29,561 nucleotides of DNA from a virus, in the IMG/VR virus record IMGVR_UViG_3300042523_000492, positions 1 to 29,561 of that record, one strand, 5' to 3'. The translations under genes were made by a program, and so were the position numbers. This document shows, in pieces, positions 1 to 6,837 of the stretch. The first letter of the stretch is position 1, and the number at the start of each line of letters is the position of its first letter. The notes beneath the pieces are model-generated. The model saw only the letters and a list, made by a program, of their open reading frames with translations. It did no database searches and was not told the DNA's origin.

Positions 1-218
1 ACCTGATCGGCGCCGACCTGCGCGGCGCCAACCTGCGCGGCGTCAATCTGCGCGACGCCGACATGAGCGGCGTCAACCTGCGCGACGCCAACCTGAGCGG
101 CGCCAACCTGCGCGGCGTCAATCTGCGCGACGCCGACCTGAGCGACGCCAACCTGCTCGGCGCCGACCTGAGCGGCGCCAACCTGAGCGACGCCGACCTG
201 AGCGGCGCCGCTCTCTAA
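1..218 (+). CDS. Pentapeptide-repeat protein, C-terminal part (5' end outside window)
   Basis: The reading frame is open from the left edge and stops at TAA 216-218, giving 71 visible residues. These are 14 uninterrupted pentapeptides of the A(D/N)LxG type, for example [15 protein letters not shown] and LSDAD, which is the signature of the right-handed quadrilateral beta-helix family. Family members include the DNA-mimicking gyrase protectors Qnr and MfpA, but many have no known role, so the function here is not assigned. There is no C-terminal cap or dimerisation helix after the last repeat; the protein ends in Ala-Ala-Leu. The coding sequence is itself a near-perfect 15-base repeat and is much more GC-rich than the genes that follow, which suggests recent repeat expansion or acquisition. 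The family call is secure; length, start and role are unknown. Confidence 0.85.
   Translation, partial: LIGADLRGANLRGVNLRDADMSGVNLRDANLSGANLRGVNLRDADLSDANLLGADLSGANLSDADLSGAAL
3..212 (+). repeat. 15-base tandem repeats encoding the pentapeptides
   Basis: Fourteen consecutive 15-base units follow the pattern CTG-(C/A)GC-G(G/A)C-G(C/T)C-(G/A)A(C/T). Conservation is strong at synonymous positions as well as in the protein, so the DNA repeats have probably expanded by slippage or unequal recombination. One unit begins with ATG instead of CTG. Confidence 0.85.
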
Positions 219-233
219 TGATTCGAGTATCCC

Positions 234-740
234 ATGACCAATAACGACAACCCCACACCGACCGATCACGCGGTTTATCAAAGTGAAGATTTTGAGCTAG
301 CCGAAATTGACGCGCTGAGTTGGTCAAAAAAGAGAAAGCTCCACATTGAAAGCGAGCAAACCGTGAGCGACGATACAAAATTAAACAATCATCTCCCTTG
401 CCCGTTTTGTAGTGGCAATTTCATCGATACGTATGATCCCGATGACTACGCTGGGTGTGTTGCATACTGCACAGACTGCGGTACCGAGACGAGAGTCATC
501 AATCAACCTAAGCCGCAGACGCCAGCAGCCGCATTAAAAGTTTGGAATACTCGCCCCACGCCTGCCCCGGTGGTCGAGGTAACTGAAAAATGCACCTGGA
601 CAGAAGACGAAGACGGCGCTTACGACGGCACATGTGGCGTACGGTGGAATTTTGATGGAGGAAACGTTGAGCAAAACGGGGTTAAATTTTGCCCCTCGTG
701 CGGGAAGTCAGTTGTCGTCGCGATTGGGGTGAAGCTATGA
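234..740 (+). CDS. Lar-like restriction-alleviation protein with a second C-terminal zinc ribbon
   Basis: A 168-residue protein. An acidic N-terminus of about 50 residues is followed by a Lar-type zinc-binding domain at about residues 54-107. That domain starts LPCPFC, has a second Cys pair in CTDCG, and ends with the typical Ala-rich stretch and WNTR. A second ribbon at about 117-160 contains CTW, an Asp/Glu-rich turn, a TCG and a closing CPSCGK. The Lar family (named for the Rac prophage protein) modulates type I restriction-modification, and many phage homologues are annotated only by similarity. It is the first complete gene of the early operon, 15 bases after the pentapeptide gene, and its stop overlaps the next start. 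The family call is good; anti-restriction activity is an inference. Confidence 0.75.
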   Translation: MTNNDNPTPTDHAVYQSEDFELAEIDALSWSKKRKLHIESEQTVSDDTKLNNHLPCPFCSGNFIDTYDPDDYAGCVAYCTDCGTETRVINQPKPQTPAAALKVWNTRPTPAPVVEVTEKCTWTEDEDGAYDGTCGVRWNFDGGNVEQNGVKFCPSCGKSVVVAIGVKL

Positions 741-997
741 CCTATCCATTTCCCATCATTATCGCAGATTACGATCACCACGCGTGGCGCAATTGGGTTC
801 TAGAGTTCCCCTTTGCTCTCTTGGCGGATGCGGATGTGCGCCCATTGCAGTGGGTACATCACGAGGATCTGAAGCCATGCAAGAGGGTGGTCGTTGGTCT
901 GCACGTGACCCCTCAGTTTATTTCCGAACAGTTATGTTCGACGGTTCCTGTAACCCCTAACGACGTGCGTTATCACTTACTATCGGGCACCCCATGA
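737..997 (+). CDS. Hypothetical protein, 86 residues
   Basis: The ATG at 737 overlaps the preceding TGA (ATGA) and follows a GGGGTG ribosome-binding sequence, so it is preferred to an upstream in-frame start at 689 that would lie inside the previous gene. The product starts MTYPFPIIIADYD and is rich in aromatic residues and histidine (DHHAWRNW, WVHHEDLKP). No membrane segment, zinc motif or family was recognised. It is probably an accessory early protein translated by coupling with its neighbours. Confidence 0.7.
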   Translation: MTYPFPIIIADYDHHAWRNWVLEFPFALLADADVRPLQWVHHEDLKPCKRVVVGLHVTPQFISEQLCSTVPVTPNDVRYHLLSGTP

Positions 998-1110
998 TCC
1001 CACAAAATCCAATCGCCGTTCTTGTCATGGCTACGCTTGTTGCGCTGGTCTATGGTCTGATCTTAGGAATTCGTGCGCTTGTGCGCGTAATTAAAGAGAG
1101 AATCAAATGA
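994..1110 (+). CDS. Small single-span membrane peptide, 38 residues
   Basis: A short reading frame whose ATG at 994 overlaps the TGA of the upstream gene (ATGA) and whose TGA at 1108-1110 overlaps the ATG of the next gene in the same way. The product is a short N-tail, one hydrophobic helix (about residues 7-26, IAVLVMATLVALVYGLILGI) and a basic C-tail ending RVIKERIK, so a topology with the C-terminus in the cytoplasm is expected. The exact fit between both neighbours is the main reason to call it real. Function is unknown. Holin activity is possible by shape alone, but the position in the early operon argues against it. Confidence 0.65.
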   Translation: MIPQNPIAVLVMATLVALVYGLILGIRALVRVIKERIK

Positions 1111-1388
1111 AGACCGGCGACTTTTACCACAAAATGAATTCTACCGACAGACTTCGTGGGGTCGCCTGCAAAAAGTACGTCCTGCAAGAGGTGTATGCTT
1201 CCCCTGCTGAGATAGTTGCAGACCTTAAGATTATGGTCGCTCAAATCGACGCGCTAGAATCAAAGTTGTGTGATTCAAAGACTTCTTTGTCTAGGCTGAT
1301 AAATGCGAGATTTGAGATTGAAACGGAAATTTCCGCTGCGTTTAAGAAATGGCAGTTCCTTTATGCCGAAACGAAAGAAATCAAATGA
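1107..1388 (+). CDS. Hypothetical coiled-coil protein, 93 residues
   Basis: Starts at an ATG overlapping the previous stop, after the purine-rich stretch AAAGAGAGAATC. The second half (about residues 33-93) is mostly predicted helix with heptad-like spacing (IVADLKIMVAQIDALESKL), so a short coiled coil is likely. No catalytic or metal-binding motif is visible and no family is recognised. It is part of the small-gene run ahead of the helicase. Confidence 0.65.
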   Translation: MKTGDFYHKMNSTDRLRGVACKKYVLQEVYASPAEIVADLKIMVAQIDALESKLCDSKTSLSRLINARFEIETEISAAFKKWQFLYAETKEIK

Positions 1389-1816
1389 GTGAGCCTGAAT
1401 CTATCATGAATCCTGTGCCTGTGCGGCAGGTCGATCCTGATGAGGCACCGGAGGGACTTTACGCAACGCCTATAAAAATTCTGGCTAGTTCAGATAAAAC
1501 ACCATGCACCGCCTGTGTTTTTTACATGAAAGATTCCGGGGGGTATTGCGGAAATACCGATGCTGAATGCGATCGTAGGGTCCGTACTGATGGCTGCGAT
1601 GTGATTTTTAAAAAGAAGGAGGCTGATGCGATTATTGCGGATCTGGAAGTGAAGGGGCTTGGCTGGGACGTTGGTAACGCGGGACGTCTGATCGAGGCGC
1701 GCATCTGGCAATGGCCTTATGTCGTCGGGAGGTACCGGCCTGAGAGGGTCGAGCCGCTTGCAGCTATGTTGCGTGGGGCGATTGCGGATATGGAACGGAA
1801 TGGGGTGAATAAATGA
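1385..1816 (+). CDS. Hypothetical cysteine-containing protein, 143 residues
   Basis: The start at 1385 (ATGA overlap with the previous gene) is preferred to an in-frame ATG at 1349 inside that gene. Residues about 39-71 hold a cluster of five Cys (CTAC, then YCGN, AEC and DGC), which could bind a metal. The C-terminal half contains a Trp-rich segment (WDVGNAGRLIEARIWQWPY) and ends in a helix. No family is recognised. Its stop overlaps the start of the NrdR-like ribbon gene. Confidence 0.65.
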   Translation: MSEPESIMNPVPVRQVDPDEAPEGLYATPIKILASSDKTPCTACVFYMKDSGGYCGNTDAECDRRVRTDGCDVIFKKKEADAIIADLEVKGLGWDVGNAGRLIEARIWQWPYVVGRYRPERVEPLAAMLRGAIADMERNGVNK

Positions 1817-1950
1817 GCCTATCCTGTACCAAGTGCAAAGGGCCAACAAAGGTCTACGACACGCGAAAAGCAGGAGCGCACGGAACGTGGAGACGACTTA
1901 AATGTAAAATTTGCGGCCACAGGTTTACCACTATGGAAAAGCCTGTTTAA
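1813..1950 (+). CDS. NrdR-like stand-alone zinc-ribbon protein, 45 residues
   Basis: A 45-residue protein starting at ATG 1813 (ATGA overlap) behind a GGGGTG ribosome-binding sequence. It has two CxxC knuckles, CTKC and CKIC. The spacing and surrounding residues, TKVYDTR between the knuckles, then WRRLKC and GHRFTTMEK, match the N-terminal zinc ribbon of the ribonucleotide-reductase repressor NrdR (typically VxDSR, RRRxCxxC, RFTTxE). The ATP-cone that senses nucleotides in NrdR is absent. In NrdR this ribbon contacts DNA, so a small DNA-binding protein is plausible. Inference: it may bind NrdR-box-like sites or act as a phage regulator. It lies directly upstream of the replication genes. Confidence 0.65.
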   Translation: MSLSCTKCKGPTKVYDTRKAGAHGTWRRLKCKICGHRFTTMEKPV

Positions 1951-1988
1951 AAACCTTTTATCTCCTACTCACGGACACCTTGAGAAAC

Positions 1989-3644
1989 ATGAAGCTAAGA
2001 CCCTATCAAGAAGCAGCTATCGACGCTTTGCGCGGAGCATTGAATGACGGCATGGCGCGGCCTTTGGTGTGCATGCCAACCGGCAGCGGGAAAGGACCGA
2101 CCATCGCAACGTCGGTGCATCGCGTTCATCTTAAAGATCCATTTTCTAAGATCGTTATTGCCGTTCACACGCAAGAGCTGGTCGAACAGCTTTCCAAGAC
2201 CTACGAAGCGATCAGCGGGACAAAGCCTGCGGTTTATTCGGCTTCGCTTGGATCGCGCAAGATCGGCTCCGTGACCTTTTGCCAGATCCAATCGATTGCA
2301 AACAAGGCGTGCGATTTCGGAGCTATTAGGTTGCTGGTGGTGGACGAATGCGACCGGATGCCCCTTACTGGCGAAGGGCAATATCGTACGTTCATCAAAG
2401 AAGCCGCTATCGTTAACCCGAAGATTCGTATTGCAGGTTTCACGGCCACGCCGTATCGCATGGGGTCGGGCTTGGTGTATGGTGATAAGCAACCGTTTTC
2501 AGATATGGTATACGACATCGGAATCAAAGAGCTGGTCCACGAAGGGTACCTATCGCAGTTGGTATCAAAGGACGGCGGCGCTCCCGACCTGACTGGCGTT
2601 CACGTACGTCAGGGAGACTTCGTGGCGAGCGAACTGGAAGCGATCATGTCCGACGAGGACACCGTCGCCAAGGCATGCGCCGAGATCGTGCGCTATGGAC
2701 AAGACCGCAAGGCGTGGCTGGTATTCGCGTCGGGCATCAAGCACGCTAACCTGATCAGTGCCGCGCTAAAGACGCACGGCGTAGAAGCTCCGGTTATTGA
2801 GGGAAACATGGACAAGGCCGAACGTGCGCGATTGATCGCGGCGTATCGCAATAAAGAGCTTAAGGCGTTGGTAAACGTCAACGTCCTAAGCGTTGGTTTT
2901 GACGCCCCTCATGTTGATCTGCTGGCCTTGATGCGTCCAACAAAGAGTTGCGGCCTCTACTACCAGCAGATCGGACGCGGGCTTCGCCGTGCTGAAGGAA
3001 AAATTAACGCGATGGTGCTCGACCTAGCGGGTAACATCGCACGGCACGGCCCTATCGACACGTTGAACGAGCGCATCAAGAACAAGAAGAAATCCGATAA
3101 GGAAGGCGTTGCGCCTACCAAGACATGCCCCAAGTGCCAAGAGATCGTCGCAGCCGGTGTTCGGCTATGTCCTTGCTGCGAGTTTGAGTTCCCGCCACCG
3201 GAGATTGCCAAACACGACACCGTTGCTGCGTACGACAGCCCCCTATCTAACTCTGAAATACGCGAAATTCCGGTAGATGCTATGACGATTCGCGTGCATT
3301 CATCCAAAGATCCGAGCAAAGCGCCGACGCTGTGCGTCAACTACATGTGTGCATCAACCAAGATCAGCGAGTGGCTGTCGGTTGACGAAAAGGCGCATAC
3401 CTGGGCACGACACAAAGCCAAGCAGTGGTTTCGTGATACGCCATTGGAAAACGCCGACGGAAAGCAGATTGTCGTTCGTGATGATGGATTGTACGGAATT
3501 ACCGCAGGAAGCGAGATTCGGCTTACTACCGCTATGGCGTGCGTTCAGTTCCTGGCTTGCATTCCGAAACCCACACGCATACGCTTCCAGACCACACCGG
3601 AATCGTCCAAGTTCCCCAAGGTGTTGGGCCGGAGCTTCACTTGA
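1989..3644 (+). CDS. SF2 DEAD/DEAH-type helicase with C-terminal zinc ribbon
   Basis: A 551-residue protein. The start at ATG 1989 gives the usual opening MKLRPYQEAAIDAL; an earlier in-frame start would overlap the zinc-ribbon gene. Motifs in order: LRPYQ (3-7), Walker A PTGSGKG (30-36), VVDECD (117-122), FTATPYR (151-157), SVGFDAP (301-307) and motif VI QQIGRGLRR (326-334). A zinc ribbon follows at about 380-397 (CPKC and CPCC), then about 150 residues of unassigned C-terminal domain. Such phage helicases act in replication or recombination by remodelling DNA or RNA with ATP. Oddity: the residue after the Walker A lysine is Gly (GKG-P-T) rather than Ser/Thr. The stop overlaps the TTG start of the primase gene. 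Confidence 0.85.
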   Translation: MKLRPYQEAAIDALRGALNDGMARPLVCMPTGSGKGPTIATSVHRVHLKDPFSKIVIAVHTQELVEQLSKTYEAISGTKPAVYSASLGSRKIGSVTFCQIQSIANKACDFGAIRLLVVDECDRMPLTGEGQYRTFIKEAAIVNPKIRIAGFTATPYRMGSGLVYGDKQPFSDMVYDIGIKELVHEGYLSQLVSKDGGAPDLTGVHVRQGDFVASELEAIMSDEDTVAKACAEIVRYGQDRKAWLVFASGIKHANLISAALKTHGVEAPVIEGNMDKAERARLIAAYRNKELKALVNVNVLSVGFDAPHVDLLALMRPTKSCGLYYQQIGRGLRRAEGKINAMVLDLAGNIARHGPIDTLNERIKNKKKSDKEGVAPTKTCPKCQEIVAAGVRLCPCCEFEFPPPEIAKHDTVAAYDSPLSNSEIREIPVDAMTIRVHSSKDPSKAPTLCVNYMCASTKISEWLSVDEKAHTWARHKAKQWFRDTPLENADGKQIVVRDDGLYGITAGSEIRLTTAMACVQFLACIPKPTRIRFQTTPESSKFPKVLGRSFT

Positions 3645-5719
3645 CCCCCATTGAACTTGCACAGAAGGGCTGGCACCTCATCCCGTGGTCAAAGCGTGCT
3701 TCCTCAAGCCGCCAGCCGATGGTGAAGGGGTATCTCGGAACACTGCCAACACCGGAAGAAGTCGCTGAGTGGCATCGCAAGTGGCCGTCGTGTGATTGGG
3801 CGATCAAGCCTACGTTCCACGTCGTGCTTGATATTGAGATGAAGAAGGGCCTGGACGGGGAAGCCGAACTGATCGAAAAGTTTCAGTCGCTAGAGGGTTT
3901 CCCTAGTGCCAAGACTTTCAACGGCGGTCGCCACGTCTGGATGCGCGTACCTCACGACTGCACGCTCAAGGGCGGCGTGTGGATCGGTGACGCCCTGGAA
4001 GTTAAATTCAAAGCGAGCGTTCACATACCTCCATCGGAAGGGTACGAGTGGATAAGCCCGCTTGGATCGCTGACCGATGTTCCAATGGCTCCCGATTGGT
4101 TCATGGAAGCATGGGCTAAGGCCGCTCCCGTAAGCATCAAGGCCACAGAAACGGCATCATTCCCCGAGGGTCAGCGGCATGCGCTGCTATGCTCGGCTGC
4201 GGGCTCGTTGCGTAACCTGGGGTTGGGTGAAGAAGGCATCTTCCTTGGGTTGCAGGGCGTGCGTGCCGATCGCTGCGAAAACCCCGAGACGGTCACCGAT
4301 GACGAGTTGCGTGGAATCGCCAAATCGTACGCGGAAAAAGAAGCCAGCGAATCGTTCGATATGCGACTCGCACGAGGCGAAGAGCGGGCCGTGATGGTCG
4401 CCAATTTCATGGCGCGTAAGATTGTGCATAAGGACGAGCCCGACCGGCACGCTGACGAAAGCTGCCCCAGGCTGAACGATAGGCAGTTGCGCCCCACCCC
4501 AATGATTGCCGCGTGGGTCGATTGGGTTCTGGGCAACGCTGAGTGTCGTCAACCTGAATTGACTTTGCTTGCTGCGTGCGTAGGAATCGGTTGCGTTATG
4601 GGGCGTCGTCCGACGTGGAAGTTTACGCATGCGAATATCTACGGGCTTGGAATGGCATCCTCGGGGTCAGGTAAGGATGCTCCGCTTCACTCTATTGAGG
4701 AGGTCCTACGTGCAGCTGGATGGGACGACCTTATAGGCGCTGCAAACCTAGGCTCCGATGTGGGTATGCTCGACCAAATCACCCAGCATCCAGACATCGT
4801 GTGGCCTATCGACGAGATAGGTATTCTTTTTGAAAACTTGAACAAGGCGCAGGCTCCTACATACGTCTGTAACATCGTTTCCTACCTGTTGCAGCTGTCA
4901 TCATGCAAGGCGTTCAACGGTCGTGCTCTAAAGGGGGTAACACCACAACGCATCGAACAGCCGTACCCGTGTATCTTTGCATGCACGCAGCCGAAGATAT
5001 TCCTTGGTGCGTTCAATGAGCGCATGGCCGACAACGGGTTTTTCAATCGTTTCACGGTATTCCTAGGTGAAGACCTCCCCGAGCAACAGATTGACGTTCT
5101 TCGTGCAGCTCCGCCTGAGGATCTGATCGAAGCCTTGAAGTCAGCACGCGAGAAAGCAACTAACCCGTTGATGAACGGAGCGCACGGAGGAAAGCCGGGA
5201 CCGGCTGAGATTGCTGCAACACCGGAAGCACTGGCGCTATATCGAAATAAGATAATCCACTACAACAGCATCAAGATGGAACTACGTAGTAAGGACGTGA
5301 TGCGGGCCACACTTGCAGCGCGTACCTTGGAGCGGGCGAACAAATTTACGCTCATCTATGCATGGACGCTTGACCCCGAAAACCCCGTTGTCACCCCCGA
5401 AGCTGTAGAATGGGGTTGTGAGATAGCCGAGTTCAGCAACGCATGCTTACTTCACTGTTTAAAGAACCGTATTGCATCACCACATGATGAACTAGCGCGA
5501 AAGATATTGACCATCATTGAGAGCTACGAACAGACAGGGGTTTCTCAAAGCGACTTCACTCGACATGCACAAAGCATTGAGCGAAACAAACGCGAGTCGA
5601 TAATAGCGGACCTACAGCAAAGCGGAAAAGTGTACGTATTTACCAAGAAGAATGAATCAGGCCGAGTAGTTAAACGCTACAAGTCCGCTAAGTTTACCAC
5701 ACAAGAGGAGCGAACATGA
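3641..5719 (+). CDS. PrimPol-helicase fusion (primase/polymerase plus DUF3987/D5-type ATPase)
   Basis: TTG 3641 is chosen as the start because it overlaps the helicase stop (TTGA) and has GGAG six bases upstream; this gives 692 residues. N-terminal bifunctional primase-polymerase domain, about 1-155: AQKGWHLIPW, metal-binding DIE (64-66), the GGRHVWMR strand (95-102) and LEVKF with PPSEGYEW. A primase C-terminal helical segment follows at about 176-235 (EGQRHALL). The ATPase domain, about 285-480, has a P-loop GMASSGSGKD (337-346) and Walker B PIDEIG (389-394). A winged-helix-like tail lies at about 615-665. By family knowledge it primes and unwinds DNA at the phage fork. Oddity: Asp follows the P-loop lysine. 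It is coupled to the next gene by an ATGA overlap. Confidence 0.8.
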   Translation: MTPIELAQKGWHLIPWSKRASSSRQPMVKGYLGTLPTPEEVAEWHRKWPSCDWAIKPTFHVVLDIEMKKGLDGEAELIEKFQSLEGFPSAKTFNGGRHVWMRVPHDCTLKGGVWIGDALEVKFKASVHIPPSEGYEWISPLGSLTDVPMAPDWFMEAWAKAAPVSIKATETASFPEGQRHALLCSAAGSLRNLGLGEEGIFLGLQGVRADRCENPETVTDDELRGIAKSYAEKEASESFDMRLARGEERAVMVANFMARKIVHKDEPDRHADESCPRLNDRQLRPTPMIAAWVDWVLGNAECRQPELTLLAACVGIGCVMGRRPTWKFTHANIYGLGMASSGSGKDAPLHSIEEVLRAAGWDDLIGAANLGSDVGMLDQITQHPDIVWPIDEIGILFENLNKAQAPTYVCNIVSYLLQLSSCKAFNGRALKGVTPQRIEQPYPCIFACTQPKIFLGAFNERMADNGFFNRFTVFLGEDLPEQQIDVLRAAPPEDLIEALKSAREKATNPLMNGAHGGKPGPAEIAATPEALALYRNKIIHYNSIKMELRSKDVMRATLAARTLERANKFTLIYAWTLDPENPVVTPEAVEWGCEIAEFSNACLLHCLKNRIASPHDELARKILTIIESYEQTGVSQSDFTRHAQSIERNKRESIIADLQQSGKVYVFTKKNESGRVVKRYKSAKFTTQEERT

Positions 5720-6165
5720 ACACTGAACAAGCTATCATCTGGTTTACCGCTATGGTAGATCGTACTCACGAAGCCCCGCCTGAGATTGTGGCTAAGCTGC
5801 TGCCACACGTCAGCACCTTAAAGAAGTTTGCCGAAGCGATTGCCGAACGCGCTAACGAGCTGGCACGCTCTGACGAATTACCGGGCTACACTAAGGGCGA
5901 AGGTCGCGCTAAGGCACTGGCATGGGTAGACGACGCAGATCTGCCTGCTTTCCTGTATGAGAGCAAGCCGATGTCACCCGCTCAAGCGATTAAGAACAAG
6001 CTTGTATCTGAGGAAACGATCACCAAGCAGGGTTGGGCCGTGCGAAGTGCGAGCGAAGTGGTTGCTGTGAAGCTAGACGAGGTGAAGCCGATTGCGCCAC
6101 CGCGTAAGGTTGCGCCACCACGTAAGGTTGTGGAGCCCGTTATCCCCGATGACTGTCCGTTCTAA
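5716..6165 (+). CDS. Hypothetical replication-module protein with Pro-rich tail, 149 residues
   Basis: ATG 5716 overlaps the primase stop and sits six bases after AGGAG. The N-terminal two thirds are mostly helical and acidic. Residues about 55-92 (ELPGYTKGEGRAKALAWV, then KPMSPAQAIKNKL) weakly resemble the C-terminal part of DUF2800-type phage proteins found beside polymerases; this is low-confidence. The tail contains a tandem PPRKVAPPRKV repeat and ends in DDCPF, an acidic-aromatic end like those of single-stranded DNA-binding proteins, which suggests a tail that recruits partners. A partial copy of the 3' end lies 300 bases downstream. Confidence 0.7.
   Translation: MNTEQAIIWFTAMVDRTHEAPPEIVAKLLPHVSTLKKFAEAIAERANELARSDELPGYTKGEGRAKALAWVDDADLPAFLYESKPMSPAQAIKNKLVSEETITKQGWAVRSASEVVAVKLDEVKPIAPPRKVAPPRKVVEPVIPDDCPF
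6092..6127 (+). repeat. 18-base tandem duplication encoding VAPPRK
   Basis: Two adjacent 18-base units (6092-6109 and 6110-6127) beginning TTGCGCCACC differ at one base. They encode the repeated Ala-Pro-Pro-Arg-Lys motif in the C-terminal tail of the 149-residue protein and look like a recent slippage duplication. Confidence 0.8.
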
Positions 6166-6183
6166 TTAAAAGGATACAACACT

Positions 6184-6396
6184 ATGAATACGAATATGCA
6201 AAAACAGGCGCTTTTAAAACACCCAGCATGCTTTGGGCAGAAGATTTTTTCGCCTGACTGTGTAGTAAACATCTGGTCGGACTGGTGCGTAGAGTGTAGA
6301 ATAGTATACAAAGAAAGGTTGTGGGTGCGTGAAGGAAAAACGGTTGAAGATGCGCTTTATAACATGCTAGAAGCAATTACGGAGTATGAACAATAA
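6184..6396 (+). CDS. Hypothetical protein, 70 residues
   Basis: ATG 6184 follows the ribosome-binding sequence AAAAGGA and, unlike most neighbours, has an 18-base gap from the preceding gene. The protein has four Cys (PACFG, PDCVV, WCVEC) around a WSDWCVECRIVYKERLWVREG stretch, then a C-terminal helix. No family is recognised. It is more AT-rich than the replication genes and sits between a gene and a partial copy of that gene's 3' end, which suggests insertion by recombination. Confidence 0.6.
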   Translation: MNTNMQKQALLKHPACFGQKIFSPDCVVNIWSDWCVECRIVYKERLWVREGKTVEDALYNMLEAITEYEQ

Positions 6397-6401
6397 CAAT
6401 A

Positions 6402-6489
6402 GAAGGCTTTAGTCACAAACCACAAGGTTGTGGAGCCAGTTATTCCTGATCATGCAGCACTCAAACTACCAATACGATGAAGGCTTTAG
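6402..6489 (+). repeat. Short direct repeat GAAGGCTTTAG flanking the fossil copy
   Basis: The 11-base sequence GAAGGCTTTAG occurs at 6402-6412 and again at 6479-6489, one copy on each side of the duplicated 3'-end fragment. The second copy is inside the start of the next gene (encoding DEGFS). It could be the footprint of an illegitimate recombination event, but chance is possible at this length. Confidence 0.4.
6424..6450 (+). pseudogene. Fossil copy of the 3' end of the 149-residue gene
   Basis: These 27 bases match 6124-6150 at 24 positions, exactly 300 bases upstream. The three differences (6438, 6444, 6447) fall on third codon positions and are synonymous, so both copies encode KVVEPVIPD in the same frame. 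The copy has no start of its own; the frame opens after TAG at 6400 and ends at TGA 6478-6480. It is best read as the remnant of a homologous, separately evolved allele left by recombination. The sequence also contains an inverted repeat CCACAA-GG-TTGTGG at 6420-6433. Confidence 0.6.
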
Positions 6490-6655
6490 CGCCGGGCTTG
6501 CGGCTCGCCGTGACAAAGTGCGGTATCACAATCGCGATAAGGCTATTGCTCTGCGTGACCGCATCGCAACCTACATAAAATACGCACGCTTCGTCAAGAC
6601 TCCCGATGCGGAGATACTGGACGGGGTTGTCAAACTGTTGGAGATGGAAAAGTGA
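6452..6655 (+). CDS. Hypothetical protein, 67 residues
   Basis: Start ATG 6452 is chosen because the protein then begins MQHSNYQYDEGFSAGLAARR. No well-spaced ribosome-binding site precedes it; GGAG at 6432-6435 is too far, and an in-frame TTG at 6428 lies inside the duplicated fragment, so the start is uncertain. The rest is a basic helical protein (RDKAIALRDRIATYIKYARF) without recognised family. Its stop overlaps the GTG of the following gene. Confidence 0.55.
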   Translation: MQHSNYQYDEGFSAGLAARRDKVRYHNRDKAIALRDRIATYIKYARFVKTPDAEILDGVVKLLEMEK

Positions 6656-6837
6656 TACAAACTACTTTCAGCTTTATAAATCAGTACAAGGCATCACAAG
6701 GAATCTTTGAGAGCTATGAAGAAACCTTCAATAGTTTAATGGAATCGCCTCGCGCTACCTACATGGGCGACGGATGGTTTACGATCTACGAAAAGATTGA
6801 AGAAGGACACACCTCTAATTGGGAGCCGCCCACATGA
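6652..6837 (+). CDS. Hypothetical protein, 61 residues
   Basis: Uses GTG 6652, overlapping the previous stop (GTGA), with GGAG eight bases upstream. The product is acidic and aromatic (TTFSFINQYKASQ, then YMGDGWFTIYEKIEEG) and has no recognised family. Its stop overlaps the start of the next small gene, so it is part of the coupled accessory run ahead of the polymerase. Confidence 0.6.
   Translation: MIQTTFSFINQYKASQGIFESYEETFNSLMESPRATYMGDGWFTIYEKIEEGHTSNWEPPT

Noticed and set aside
3-212. Regular short repeats that could suggest a CRISPR array or an origin iteron
   Set aside because: The repeats are contiguous 15-base units without spacers and are in frame, coding for pentapeptides.
118-378. 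Minus-strand frame with Arg/Ser/Gly repeats opposite the pentapeptide gene
   Set aside because: It is the antisense reading of the 15-base repeats; no ribosome-binding site and it continues into the antisense of the Lar-like gene.
1911-1988. Longer helicase N-terminus starting at 1911
   Set aside because: It would overlap the zinc-ribbon gene, and the extra residues do not look like a helicase N-terminus; MKLRPYQ at 1989 is the typical start.
1951-1988. Possible promoter or terminator in the 38-base gap before the helicase
   Set aside because: No convincing -35/-10 pair or stem-loop could be found; the gap is too short to support a claim.
6420-6433. Inverted repeat CCACAA-GG-TTGTGG as an operator
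   Set aside because: It arises within the duplicated 3'-end fragment, and I see no promoter at it; kept only as a note under the fossil copy.
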